From RHKX01 sp041393495 (GTDB lineage: Bacteria > Actinomycetota > Thermoleophilia > Solirubrobacterales > 70-9), in contig JAWKKA010000001.1 of the NCBI GenBank assembly GCA_041393495.1, positions 281,877 to 345,876 of the forward strand: a DNA stretch of 64,000 bases. Direction: 5' to 3'. Position numbers and translations under genes: made by a program. Below are positions 9,287 to 16,510 of this stretch, piece by piece (positions within the stretch are counted from its first letter, which is position 1; every line of letters starts with the position of its first letter). The notes below the pieces were generated by a model. It was not told where the DNA came from. It worked only from the letters and a program-made list of their open reading frames with translations, and searched no databases.

Positions 9287-10136
9287 CGCCGCCCCATCCG
9301 CTCGGTGGGCGCGAGGGTCGCACCCGCTCGTCCTCGGCCGCCTCCTCGAAGGCGTCCTCGGCCTCGTGGCCGGTCAGCTCCGGATGGGTGGGGGCCGTGT
9401 GCAGCTCCGCCTCGGTCGGCGCCGGGCCGCGTCCCTCGACGATCCCGGCGGCCGGGGTCGCGCCGACCCGCTCGATCGGCAGCGGACCGGCCTTCGAGGG
9501 GCGCTCCTCCTCCTCGGTCCCGTAGGCCTCGTAGCGCCGGCGCCAGCCGAGATCGGGCTCGCCGAAGATCTTCCGCTGCAGCTTCAGGATCCCGTAGATC
9601 AGCGCCTCCGGACGCGGCGGGCAGCCGGGGACGTGGATGTCGACGGGGAGGAACTTGTCGGCGCCCTGGACGACCGCGTAGTTGGCGAACATGCCGCCCG
9701 ACGAAGAGCAGGCCCCCATCGAGATCACCCACTTCGGCTCCAGCATCTGGTCGTAGATCCGGCGGATCACCGGGGCCATCTTGATCGAGACCCGGCCGGA
9801 GAGGATCAGCATGTCCGCCTGCCGCGGCGAGGCCCGGAACACCTCGGCGCCGAACCGGGCGGTGTCGTAGCGGGCCGACACCATCGACATCATCTCGATC
9901 GCGCAGCAGGCGAGCCCGAACGTCGCCGGGAACAGCGAGTTGCCGCGGGCCCAGTTCTGCGCCCGCTCCAGCGTCGTCGTCAGGACCCGCGACTCGACGT
10001 ACCGGTCGAGATCGGCGCCCTCGAGATCGCCGCGCAGCATGTCGCGTGCCTTGAGCTGGCGGACTCGCAGCTCCTCCGGAGAGCGTGGCTCCTCGAGCGG
10101 GCTGAGCCCGCGCAGCTTGGTCCGCTCTACGTCCAA
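9279..10136 (-). CDS. nuoB: NADH-quinone oxidoreductase subunit B, extended at both ends
   Basis: This subunit holds cluster N2, the last iron-sulfur centre before quinone. The core is unmistakable: 'FGLACCAIEMMSMVSARYD' (paired Cys), 'SMGACSSSGGMFANY' and 'VPGCPPRPEALIYGILKLQ' supply the four ligands. At 285 residues it is about 100 longer than many NuoB proteins. Roughly 65 residues of charged helix precede the core. Some 85 residues of Pro/Glu-rich tail follow 'LQRKIFGEPDLGW', and the tail overlaps the start of nuoC. The downstream ATG inside 'KARDMLRGD' would shorten the N-terminus, but the upstream codons look like coding sequence, so I keep 10136. Confidence 0.94.
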   Translation of the reverse strand: MDVERTKLRGLSPLEEPRSPEELRVRQLKARDMLRGDLEGADLDRYVESRVLTTTLERAQNWARGNSLFPATFGLACCAIEMMSMVSARYDTARFGAEVFRASPRQADMLILSGRVSIKMAPVIRRIYDQMLEPKWVISMGACSSSGGMFANYAVVQGADKFLPVDIHVPGCPPRPEALIYGILKLQRKIFGEPDLGWRRRYEAYGTEEEERPSKAGPLPIERVGATPAAGIVEGRGPAPTEAELHTAPTHPELTGHEAEDAFEEAAEDERVRPSRPPSGWGGDA

Positions 10137-10161
10137 GCCGCTCCCGTCGGGGGCATCGGCC

Positions 10162-10521
10162 TCATCGCCAGTTCAGCGCCCCGCGGCGCCAGACGTAGAC
10201 GAAGCCGACCATCAGCAGGAAGACGAAGAGGACGATCTCGACGAGCACGAAGACGCTGTTCGAGACGTTGAGCAGGACCGCGACCGGGTACAGGAAGATG
10301 ACCTCGATGTCGAAGAGGATGAACAGCATCGCGACCATGTAGAAGCTGATCCCGAAGCGGAACGTCCGGGTCACCTCGCTGGGCAGGCCGCACTCGTAGG
10401 GCTCGCTCTTGACGCGGCTGGGGCGGCTCGGGCCGAGGACGCGGTTGAGGGCGGTGAAGGCGCCGCCGACGATGATGCCGAGCCCGACGAAGACGATTAC
10501 CGGTAGATAGCTCTGGAGCAC
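10162..10521 (-). CDS. nuoA: NADH-quinone oxidoreductase subunit A
   Basis: This is the first gene of the nuo operon: 119 residues with three transmembrane helices, of normal size. It helps form the hinge between the membrane and peripheral arms of complex I. Conserved parts are 'KSEPYECGLPSEVTRTFRFG' in the loop, which contains the quinone-site cysteine region, and 'MLFILFDIEVIFLYPVAVL' in helix 2. The start is GTG 10521, preceded by 'AAAGGA' at a good distance. A TANNNT-type -10 box (TAGATT) lies about 40 bases upstream at 10566-10561. Confidence 0.96.
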   Translation of the reverse strand: MLQSYLPVIVFVGLGIIVGGAFTALNRVLGPSRPSRVKSEPYECGLPSEVTRTFRFGISFYMVAMLFILFDIEVIFLYPVAVLLNVSNSVFVLVEIVLFVFLLMVGFVYVWRRGALNWR

Positions 10522-10560
10522 GCTGGTCCTTTCGGGCTTCGCTTCCCGCCCGCGCGGCCA

Positions 10561-10614
10561 AATCTACACCGGGCCGCCGCCGCCCATCATCGCAGCGGCA
10601 GCCTCACCGATAAT
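10561..10614. promoter_or_regulatory. Divergent promoter region between nuoA and the 10628 gene
   Basis: The 106-base gap between the two divergent starts holds a TAGATT box on the minus strand (10566-10561), placed to give nuoA a leader of about 35 bases. On the plus strand a GATAAT box (10609-10614) ends 13 bases before ATG 10628. Neither has a strong -35 element. Read by eye only; no transcription start is known. Confidence 0.4.
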
Positions 10615-10627
10615 CAACCGCCGCGCG

Positions 10628-11059
10628 ATGCTCACCCTGCACCTGATCACCGGCATCACCGTCCTCGCCGCGAACCTACTCGCCGGCGTCTGGGGCGGCG
10701 TGTCCTGGTATCTGCGCAGGCCCTCGGTCGGCTTCTGGTACGCCCTCCGCTTCGCCCAGGTCGCGGTCGTCGTCCAGGTCGCCCTCGGCGCCCTGCTCAC
10801 CCTCGAGGGCCGCGAGGCCCCCGACGGGCTCCACTACGTCTACGGCCTGCTGCCGATCGTCGTCGCCCTGCTCGGCGAGGGCGCCCGCGCCGTCGCCACC
10901 GAGCACGAGCTCGAGGGCCTCGACTTCGAGTCGCTGCCGCGCGACCGCCAGGCGGCCGTCGCCGCGGCCATCTCGCGTCGCGAGACGGGGATCATGGCCG
11001 TCTCGGCGCTGGTCATCCTCGGCCTCGCGCTGCGTGCCGCCTTCACCTCGCCGCTGTAG
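10628..11059 (+). CDS. Four-helix membrane protein, unknown function
   Basis: I do not recognise this family by name. The protein has 143 residues and about four transmembrane segments: residues 3-22, 38-60, 68-86 (after 'DGLHYVYGLLPIVVALL') and 121-138. A charged cytoplasmic stretch, 'EHELEGLDFESLPRD', lies between helices 3 and 4. The 'LHxxTG' near the N-terminus and 'LHYVYG' in the middle place two histidines at helix ends, which could be metal or heme ligands, but this is speculative. It is transcribed away from nuoA, with a GATAAT box just upstream of its ATG and a short leader. There is no operon partner. Confidence 0.75.
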   Translation: MLTLHLITGITVLAANLLAGVWGGVSWYLRRPSVGFWYALRFAQVAVVVQVALGALLTLEGREAPDGLHYVYGLLPIVVALLGEGARAVATEHELEGLDFESLPRDRQAAVAAAISRRETGIMAVSALVILGLALRAAFTSPL

Positions 11060-11072
11060 GGGCCGATCCGCG

Positions 11073-11579
11073 TCAGCCGAGCGGGCGATAGGCGCCCTCG
11101 TGGAAGATCAGCGGGTCGCCGGCGCGCTCGGCGACCGCGAGCACCGCGCCGGTGACGATCACGTGGTCGCCGCCGGAGATCACGTCGCGGAGCTCGCAGC
11201 CGATCCAGACGATCGCGGCGTCGAGGCGGGGGATTCCGTGCGACTCGCTCCAGCCGATGCCGGTCCATTTCTCGGCGACCGGCAGCTTCCGCGCGAAGCC
11301 GACGGCGAGGTCGGCGCTGCCCGCCTCGAGCACGTTGACGCCGAACCGCCCGGTCGTCTCGACGGCGCGCAGGGTTCGCGATCCGCGATCGACGCAGGCG
11401 AGCATCAGCGGCGGGTCCAGCGACAGTGAGCTGACCGCGTTCGCCGACAGTCCGGCGGGGCCGGCGTCGGTGAGCGCCGTGATCACGGTCACCCCGGTCG
11501 GAAACCGCGCCATCGCGTCGCGGAAGCGCCGGGCCTCCGGGGGAGCGGTGTCGGTTTCGGCTGAGTCCGGCGCTGCCAT
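11073..11579 (-). CDS. Flavin reductase-like FMN-binding protein
   Basis: This 168-residue protein of the flavin reductase (DIM6/NTAB, HpaC-like) family uses NAD(P)H to reduce free FMN or FAD, usually for a partner monooxygenase. The family pattern is present from start to end: 'FPTGVTVITALTDAGPAGLS' near residue 25, 'ANAVSSLSLDPPLMLACVDR', 'TGRFGVNVLEAG', and the C-terminal 'GDHVIVTGAVLAV' and 'PLIFHEGAYRPLG'. ATG 11579 starts just before this core. The gene is monocistronic and convergent with the gene ending at 11059. It is divergent from the cytochrome gene at 11610, with only 30 bases between starts. No partner oxygenase lies next to it; the flavin monooxygenase at 26345 is a distant, unrelated type. 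Confidence 0.85.
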   Translation of the reverse strand: MAAPDSAETDTAPPEARRFRDAMARFPTGVTVITALTDAGPAGLSANAVSSLSLDPPLMLACVDRGSRTLRAVETTGRFGVNVLEAGSADLAVGFARKLPVAEKWTGIGWSESHGIPRLDAAIVWIGCELRDVISGGDHVIVTGAVLAVAERAGDPLIFHEGAYRPLG

Positions 11580-11595
11580 GCGTGCGGCTGAAAAG

Positions 11596-11601
11596 TATGA
11601 T
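11596..11601 (+). promoter_or_regulatory. -10 box of the cytochrome c gene
   Basis: TATGAT ends 8 bases before the GTG start at 11610, so the transcript would begin at or within a few bases of the start codon (leaderless or nearly so). No -35 match is obvious. Confidence 0.4.
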
Positions 11602-11609
11602 GGCGGCCC

Positions 11610-12032
11610 GTGCGCCGACCACTGGCCCTCATCCCGATCGCGGCCGCCGCCCTGACCCTTGCCGCCTGTGGCACCGAGGACGTCTCCGTCACGAGCTCCG
11701 ATGACGAGGCCGGCGCCGTGCTCTTCGCCGAGCACTGTGCCGGCTGCCACACGCTCACGCCCGCGGGCACGCAGGGATCGGGGAACCGCTCGCTGCGGGT
11801 CCAGGGACCGAACCTCGACCAGCGCGAGGTCTCCTACGAGGACGCCCTCTTCGCGATCCACAACGGTGGCGCCTCCGGGGCCGTGATGCCGCAGAACATC
11901 GTCGTCGGCAGCGACGCCGAGAAGGTCGCCCGCTTCATCGGCGACTACTCGGGCACGCAGGTCGAGGAGACCCCGCGGCCATCGGCGGCCGACGGAGGCG
12001 GCTCCGGCTCAGGCGACTCCGGCAGCTCGTAG
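11610..12032 (+). CDS. Lipoprotein c-type cytochrome (monoheme)
   Basis: This 140-residue exported cytochrome starts at GTG 11610. A signal peptide ends in the lipobox 'LAAC' with C20, so it should be lipid-anchored on the outer face of the membrane. The heme site is C43-A-G-C46-H47, and the likely axial methionine is in 'GAVMPQNIV' near residue 92. The fold matches small class I cytochromes that end respiratory or quinol-oxidase chains. The C-terminal 25 residues are a Gly/Ser/Pro linker. The gene is 8 bases upstream of serS with no room for a promoter between them, so the two may be cotranscribed although functionally unrelated. Confidence 0.88.
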   Translation: MRRPLALIPIAAAALTLAACGTEDVSVTSSDDEAGAVLFAEHCAGCHTLTPAGTQGSGNRSLRVQGPNLDQREVSYEDALFAIHNGGASGAVMPQNIVVGSDAEKVARFIGDYSGTQVEETPRPSAADGGGSGSGDSGSS

Positions 12033-12040
12033 GTAGCCCC

Positions 12041-13306
12041 CTGCTCGACCTGAGGCGCATCCGCGAGGATCCGGCGCCGGTTCGCGCCGCGCTTGCCCGG
12101 GTCGGGGCCGACGGCGACCTCGACCGCCTGCTCGAGCTCGACGGACGGCGCCGCGAGCTGCTCCCCGAGGTCGAGGCCCTGCGGGCCACGCGCAACGAGG
12201 CCTCCGACGCGATCGGTGCCGCCAAGCGCGAGGGCCGCGACGCGGAAGCGGAGATCGACCGGATGCGCGAGGTCTCGAGCCGGATCAGGGAGCTCGAGGG
12301 TGAGCTCGAGGGCGTCGAGCGGGATCGCTCGGCGCTCGCGGCGAAGATCCCGAACCCGCCCGACCCCGACGCCCCCGACGGTGACACGGACGAGGACGCG
12401 GTCGTCGTCCGTGAGGTCGGGGAGCGGCCGCGGTTCGACTTCGCGGTCCGCGACCACCTCGAGATCGGCCGCGCCCTCGGCCTGATCGAGACCGAGAAGG
12501 CGGCCGCCGCCTCCGGGTCCCGCTTCGCCTACCTGCTCGGCGACCTGGTCATGGTCGAGCTCGCGCTGATCCGCTTCGCCGCCGGGCTCCTCGCCGGGGA
12601 GGGCTTCACCCCCGTCGTCCCGCCGGTCCTCGTCCGCGAGGGCCCGCTGTTCGGGACCGGGTTCTTCCCCGGCGAGCGGGAGATGATCTACGAGGTGCCG
12701 AAGGACGAGCTGTTCCTGGTCGGCACCTCCGAGGTCTCGCTGGCGGCCCTGCACGCCGACGAGATCATCGGGCCGGGCCTGCTGCCGCTCCGCTACGCGG
12801 GCATCTCGACCTGCTTCCGTCGCGAGGCCGGTGCCGCCGGCAAGGACACGCGCGGGATCTTCCGGGTCCACCAGTTCGACAAGGTCGAGATGTTCTCGTT
12901 CGTCGAACCCGCGGCGGCGAAGGCCGAGCACGAGCGCCTGCTCGCCACCCAGGAGCGGATCCTCGCCGCCCTCGAGATCCCCTACCGGGTGGTCGACATC
13001 CCCGCCGGCGACCTCGGCGCGCCGGCCGCCCGCAAGTTCGACTGCGAGGGGTGGATCCCGAGCCAGGAGCGCTATCGCGAGCTCACCTCGGCGTCGAACA
13101 CGACCGACTACCAGGCCCGCCGCCTCGGTTGCCGCTATCGCCCCGCGGAGGGGGCGGGGCCCGAGCACGTCGCGACGCTGAACGGCACGGCGGTCGCCGT
13201 CGGCCGGACGCTGATCGCGATCATCGAGAACCGCCAGCGGGCCGATGGCTCGGTCTCGATCCCGGCGGCGCTGGTCGAGGCCGGCGCCCCGGCGAAGCTC
13301 GGCTAG
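12041..13306 (+). CDS. serS: Seryl-tRNA synthetase, probable CTG start
   Basis: This enzyme charges tRNA-Ser with serine in the cytoplasm. The 421 residues include the N-terminal coiled-coil arm (residues about 30-105) and a class II catalytic core with 'GTSEVSLAALH' (motif-like), 'AGISTCFRREAGAAGKDTRG' (motif 2) and 'TLNGTAVAVGRTLIAIIENR' (motif 3). No ATG, GTG or TTG precedes the conserved N-terminus in this frame. CTG at 12041 gives (M)LDLRRIREDPAPVRAAL, which matches the way SerRS proteins begin, and 'AGGTAG' lies five bases upstream. Starting at the first in-frame ATG (12263) would delete most of the tRNA-binding arm. The 3' end overlaps the convergent membrane-protein gene at a shared CTAG. 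Confidence 0.93.
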   Translation: MLDLRRIREDPAPVRAALARVGADGDLDRLLELDGRRRELLPEVEALRATRNEASDAIGAAKREGRDAEAEIDRMREVSSRIRELEGELEGVERDRSALAAKIPNPPDPDAPDGDTDEDAVVVREVGERPRFDFAVRDHLEIGRALGLIETEKAAAASGSRFAYLLGDLVMVELALIRFAAGLLAGEGFTPVVPPVLVREGPLFGTGFFPGEREMIYEVPKDELFLVGTSEVSLAALHADEIIGPGLLPLRYAGISTCFRREAGAAGKDTRGIFRVHQFDKVEMFSFVEPAAAKAEHERLLATQERILAALEIPYRVVDIPAGDLGAPAARKFDCEGWIPSQERYRELTSASNTTDYQARRLGCRYRPAEGAGPEHVATLNGTAVAVGRTLIAIIENRQRADGSVSIPAALVEAGAPAKLG

Positions 13307-14844
13307 CCGGCCGACCCCGGCGCCTTCGCTCCCGGGCCGGCCGGGGCCGGCGTCCAGCGAGGACCACTGGCCGGTCGATCCCATTTCCTTCGCGCTGGGG
13401 CGGTCTGCGCCGACATTCCGGCGCGATCGACCCCAGCGCGATCCGCGGACGATGCCCGAGGGCTGCGAAGCCGCGCGGCCGGGATGCGACGGAGGGTGCC
13501 CCACCCGCGCACCGTCCAGAGCACCAGCACCGCGCCGCCGATGAACGCGCCCGCCGCGTCGAACGCCAGTCGCGCGATCAGGCGGTCGTAGTCGACGCCG
13601 AAGTCGGCGCCGAGCAGGTGGTCGGCGATCCAGACGTAGATCTCGAACCAGATGCCGGCCGAGAAGCCGAGCGCGAAGGCGACCAGGGCGATCCCGGCCC
13701 GCTGGTGGAGGTCCGTCTCCTGCGCGAGGTCGGGCACCAGCCGGAGGCGGACGACGAGCAGGTAGAGCACGATCGCGAAGGCGAGCGCGACGAGGGCGTG
13801 CGAGAGGAGGACCCACCACGTCAGCGCGTCGGCGCCGACCGCGGCGCCCCAGGCCTGGAAGGCCATCGCGACCAGGAAGGCGAGGTCGAGCGGCCGCGGC
13901 ACCTGCAGCCGGCGGACGCCGAACGCCGCGAGGGCGGTCAGCGCGAAGCGCACCGCCGGCTCGACGTTGCCGGTCGCCAGCCAGCCGAGCGCGCCGAGGA
14001 CGAGCGACCAGCGGACGAGGTCGAGCCCGTCGCGCAGCCACGGGCTCCAGTCACCGACCAGCCAGCGCGGCAGGTTCACGTCGGACGCCGCCGCCGGCAC
14101 CGGCGCGTCCACGGCCGCCGGGTCGGGGTCGGGCCCGCGCGCCCCGCGCCGGCTCGACCAGCCGCCGAGGCTCCAGACGACGAGCAGCGCCCCGCCGATC
14201 AGGGAGCCGATGCTGTCGTCGAGCAGGTCGGCGATCGTGTCGCCGTAGCTCGTGTAGAGGTGGGCGCCGAGGACGGTGTCGGCGAACCACTCGTAGATCT
14301 CGTAGAGGCCGCCGCCGAACGTGAGCCCGAGCGCGAACGTGGTCAGCACCATGCCGCCGCGGACGTGCAGTCCCCGGTGCTGGGCGAGATCGGGGACGAC
14401 CCGCAGGCGCACGAGCAGCAGGTAGAGCAGGGCGGACGTTGCCGCGGGCAGGACGAAGTGGACGACCTTGTCGTAGCCGTAGAGGTGATCGAAGGCGCCG
14501 AAGACGTTGCCCCACGCCTGAAACGACATCCCGGCCAGGAACAGGAGGTCGAGCGGTCGGGGGGCGTCGAGGCGCCGCGGCACGAGGACCAGCAGGAAGG
14601 TGCCCGCGAGCCGGAAGCTCTGCTCGCGCGGGCCGATGGCCAGGGTGACGAAGGCGCCGACCAGGATGGCCAGGCGGGCGAGGTCGAGCGGATCGCGGAT
14701 GACCGGGGTCCAGTCGCCGAGCAGCAGCCGGCGCAGGCCCCGCAGCCGTTCGTGGCGTCGCCGATCGACGATCGTCGTGTCGCGCCATCCGTGCCGCGAG
14801 TGTCCGCGGCCACCCGTGGTTCGGTGCGCCTGGCTCGATGGCAT
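13303..14844 (-). CDS. Tandem-duplicated YjdF-like (DUF2238-type) membrane protein
   Basis: This 513-residue membrane protein is made of two similar halves. In half 1, 'FDHLYGYDKVVHFVLPAAT' and 'GGGLYEIYEWFADTVLGAHL' are the landmarks. In half 2, 'ALTWWVLLSHALVALAFAIV' and 'AGIWFEIYVWIADHLLGADF' occupy the same places. Each half also has a 'PRPLDL.FL..M.FQAWG' segment, a 'LRLVPDLAQ...LH.RAGI' loop and a C-terminal 'GG..LV.W...GW' helix. This pattern resembles YjdF/DUF2238 inner-membrane proteins, which normally have one such unit. About ten to twelve transmembrane helices are expected. Both ends are Arg/Pro-rich and probably disordered. The start ATG 14844 is the first before half 1. Substrate and function are unknown. 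Confidence 0.8.
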   Translation of the reverse strand: MPSSQAHRTTGGRGHSRHGWRDTTIVDRRRHERLRGLRRLLLGDWTPVIRDPLDLARLAILVGAFVTLAIGPREQSFRLAGTFLLVLVPRRLDAPRPLDLLFLAGMSFQAWGNVFGAFDHLYGYDKVVHFVLPAATSALLYLLLVRLRVVPDLAQHRGLHVRGGMVLTTFALGLTFGGGLYEIYEWFADTVLGAHLYTSYGDTIADLLDDSIGSLIGGALLVVWSLGGWSSRRGARGPDPDPAAVDAPVPAAASDVNLPRWLVGDWSPWLRDGLDLVRWSLVLGALGWLATGNVEPAVRFALTALAAFGVRRLQVPRPLDLAFLVAMAFQAWGAAVGADALTWWVLLSHALVALAFAIVLYLLVVRLRLVPDLAQETDLHQRAGIALVAFALGFSAGIWFEIYVWIADHLLGADFGVDYDRLIARLAFDAAGAFIGGAVLVLWTVRGWGTLRRIPAARLRSPRASSADRAGVDRAGMSAQTAPARRKWDRPASGPRWTPAPAGPGAKAPGSAG

Positions 14845-14911
14845 CGTCTGCTCTGAGGATTCCCAGGGCGGACCCGTCGCAATCCCGGGGGCGCTCAGCT
14901 CGCGGGCCGGC

Positions 14912-15051
14912 AGGCGCCGCGTGCTCGGCACGCAAGCCGACGATGACGCCGGCCTGCGCAGGCGCCTGCGTCGATCCGGGCGCGCAGGCCAAGGAAGCAG
15001 GAGGCGCCGCGTGCTCGGCACGCAAGCCGACGATGACGCCGGCCTGCGCAG
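14912..15051. repeat. 50-bp direct repeat, two perfect copies
   Basis: Positions 14912-14961 and 15002-15051 are identical over 50 bases and are offset by 90. The unit starts AGGCGCCGCGTGCTCGGCA and ends GGCCTGCGCAG. The 40 bases between the copies contain further GCGCAGGC-type half-palindromes. The repeat lies in the 274-base gap upstream of the membrane protein gene (start 14844) and downstream of msrB. I see no coding function there. Confidence 0.85.
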
Positions 15052-15118
15052 CCCGGATCGGCGCAGGGAGAGAGGGCGGCGTGCCGTTCCCACACCGCGC
15101 CCTCGATCCCTCTCCTGG

Positions 15119-15526
15119 TCAGGAGCTTTGCGGGCCCTCGGCGGCGAGCTCGAGGGCACAAGAGTTGATGCAGAAGCGCTGGCCGGTCGGCTGCGGGCCG
15201 TCCTCGAAGAGGTGACCGAGGTGGGAGCCGCAGCGGGCGCAGAGGACCTCGGTCCGGTGCATGAGCAGGCTGTCGTCGGGACGGGTCTCGATCGCGTCGT
15301 TGTCGGCCGGTTCGAAGAAGCTGGGCCAGCCGGTGCCCGAGTCGAACTTCGTGTCGGACGAGAACAGCTCGTTGCCGCAGGCGGCGCAGCAGTAGGTGCC
15401 GTCCTCCTTCGCCTCCAGGTACCTGCCGGTGAACGGGTGCTCGGTCCCGTGGTTGCGGAGGATCTCGAACTGCTCGGGAGTGAGCTGCTCGCGCCACTCC
15501 TCCTCGGTCTTGACGATCTTCTCCAT
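15119..15526 (-). CDS. msrB: Peptide-methionine (R)-S-oxide reductase
   Basis: This 135-residue enzyme repairs oxidised protein methionine (the R-sulfoxide) in the cytoplasm. It has the structural zinc ligands C47/C50 ('CCAACG') and C96/C99 ('CARCG'), the substrate block 'FDSGTGWPSFFEP', and the catalytic cysteine C119 in 'RFCINSCAL'. The ATG at 15526 follows a clear 'GGAGGG'. Longer in-frame sequence upstream has no similarity to MsrB and is not used. MsrA is not nearby. The gene is divergent from the thioesterase gene at 15602, with 75 bases between starts. Confidence 0.96.
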   Translation of the reverse strand: MEKIVKTEEEWREQLTPEQFEILRNHGTEHPFTGRYLEAKEDGTYCCAACGNELFSSDTKFDSGTGWPSFFEPADNDAIETRPDDSLLMHRTEVLCARCGSHLGHLFEDGPQPTGQRFCINSCALELAAEGPQSS

Positions 15527-15588
15527 GAATCGGCCCTCCGGGCGGTGAACGCACGAGCCCGCAGGCGGCGGTCGCTCACTACATCGAG

Positions 15589-15594
15589 GATACT
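15589..15594 (+). promoter_or_regulatory. -10 box of the thioesterase-like gene
   Basis: GATACT ends seven bases before GTG 15602, the spacing expected of a leaderless transcript. The box lies in the short divergent gap shared with msrB. No -35 element is evident. Confidence 0.4.
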
Positions 15595-15601
15595 CCCCGC
15601 C

Positions 15602-16441
15602 GTGGCGGCGGAAAACCGGATTCCCACCAGGATCCCTGCAAACTCGGCTTTCTACGAGCCCGCCGACGAGGCCTTCGTCGCGACCGGGTTGACCCGCGGC
15701 CCGTGGGACGCGGACGCCCAGCACGCCGGCCCGCCCGCGGCGCTGCTCGGGCGCGCGATCGAGCGGGTCGAGGGGCTCGGCGACGGTCCCGCCGAGCGGG
15801 TCGTCGCCCGGGTCACGTTCGAGATCCTCGCCCCGATCCCGATCGGACCGATCCGGACGCGAGCTGAGGTCGTCCGGCCCGGGCGGCGGGTCGAGATGGT
15901 CGAGGCGACGCTGAGCGACGGCGACGAGCGCCCACTGATGCGGGCCCGGGCCTGGCGGCTGGCCCGCGGTGAGATCGACCTGCCCGCGGGGATTGCGGTC
16001 CGGGACCGACCGCAGCCGCCCCCTCCCGATGACCTCGCGCCGAACGAGTCCTTCTTCCCCTCCGGCAACGACGTCGGCTACCACACGGCGATGGACGGCC
16101 GGTTCGCCTCCGGCTCGTTCCTCGAGCCCGGGCCGGCGGTCGCCTGGATCCGGATGCGCTACCCGCTCGTCGCCGGCGAGGAGCCCTCGCCGCTCGTGCG
16201 CGTTCTCGCCGCCGCCGACTCCGGGAACGGCATCTCCTCCGCCCTCGACTTCCGGCGCTGGACCTTCGCCAACGTCGATCTGACCGTCCACCTGGGCCGG
16301 ATGCCGGTCGGCGAGTGGATCTGCCTCGACTCGGTGACCGTGCCCGAGCCGACCGGCGTCGGACTCACCGACAGCGTCATCCACGATGAGCGGGGCCCGA
16401 TCGGGCTGGCCGCCCAGACCCTGCTCATCCGCGAGCGGTAG
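15602..16441 (+). CDS. Acyl-CoA thioesterase-like double hot-dog protein
   Basis: This 279-residue protein of the TesB-like/4HBT_3 thioesterase superfamily is expected to have two hot-dog folds. The first half has 'WDADAQHAGPPAALLGRAIE', with the usual H-x-G-P-P-A turn, and 'RVTFEILAPIPIGPIRTRAE'. The second half has 'RRWTFANVDLTVHLGRMPVG' and 'GLTDSVIHDERGPIGLAAQT', typical of the C-terminal domain. GTG 15602 is chosen because it begins the conserved region and sits just after a -10 box. The real substrate is unknown; some family members act on short acyl-CoA or polyketide intermediates. It is monocistronic and convergent with the alpha/beta hydrolase operon. Confidence 0.8.
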   Translation: MAAENRIPTRIPANSAFYEPADEAFVATGLTRGPWDADAQHAGPPAALLGRAIERVEGLGDGPAERVVARVTFEILAPIPIGPIRTRAEVVRPGRRVEMVEATLSDGDERPLMRARAWRLARGEIDLPAGIAVRDRPQPPPPDDLAPNESFFPSGNDVGYHTAMDGRFASGSFLEPGPAVAWIRMRYPLVAGEEPSPLVRVLAAADSGNGISSALDFRRWTFANVDLTVHLGRMPVGEWICLDSVTVPEPTGVGLTDSVIHDERGPIGLAAQTLLIRER

Positions 16442-16510
16442 CCGCTGAACCGCCGCCGCGGTCGCCCCGAGCGCCGGGGGCGACGAGGCCGATCCGGCTT
16501 CCGACGGCGC

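Noticed and set aside
14845..15602. Coding continuation of the YjdF-like gene and of msrB into longer upstream frames
   Set aside because: The frames stay open only because of GC bias; they cross the 50-bp repeats and show no family match.
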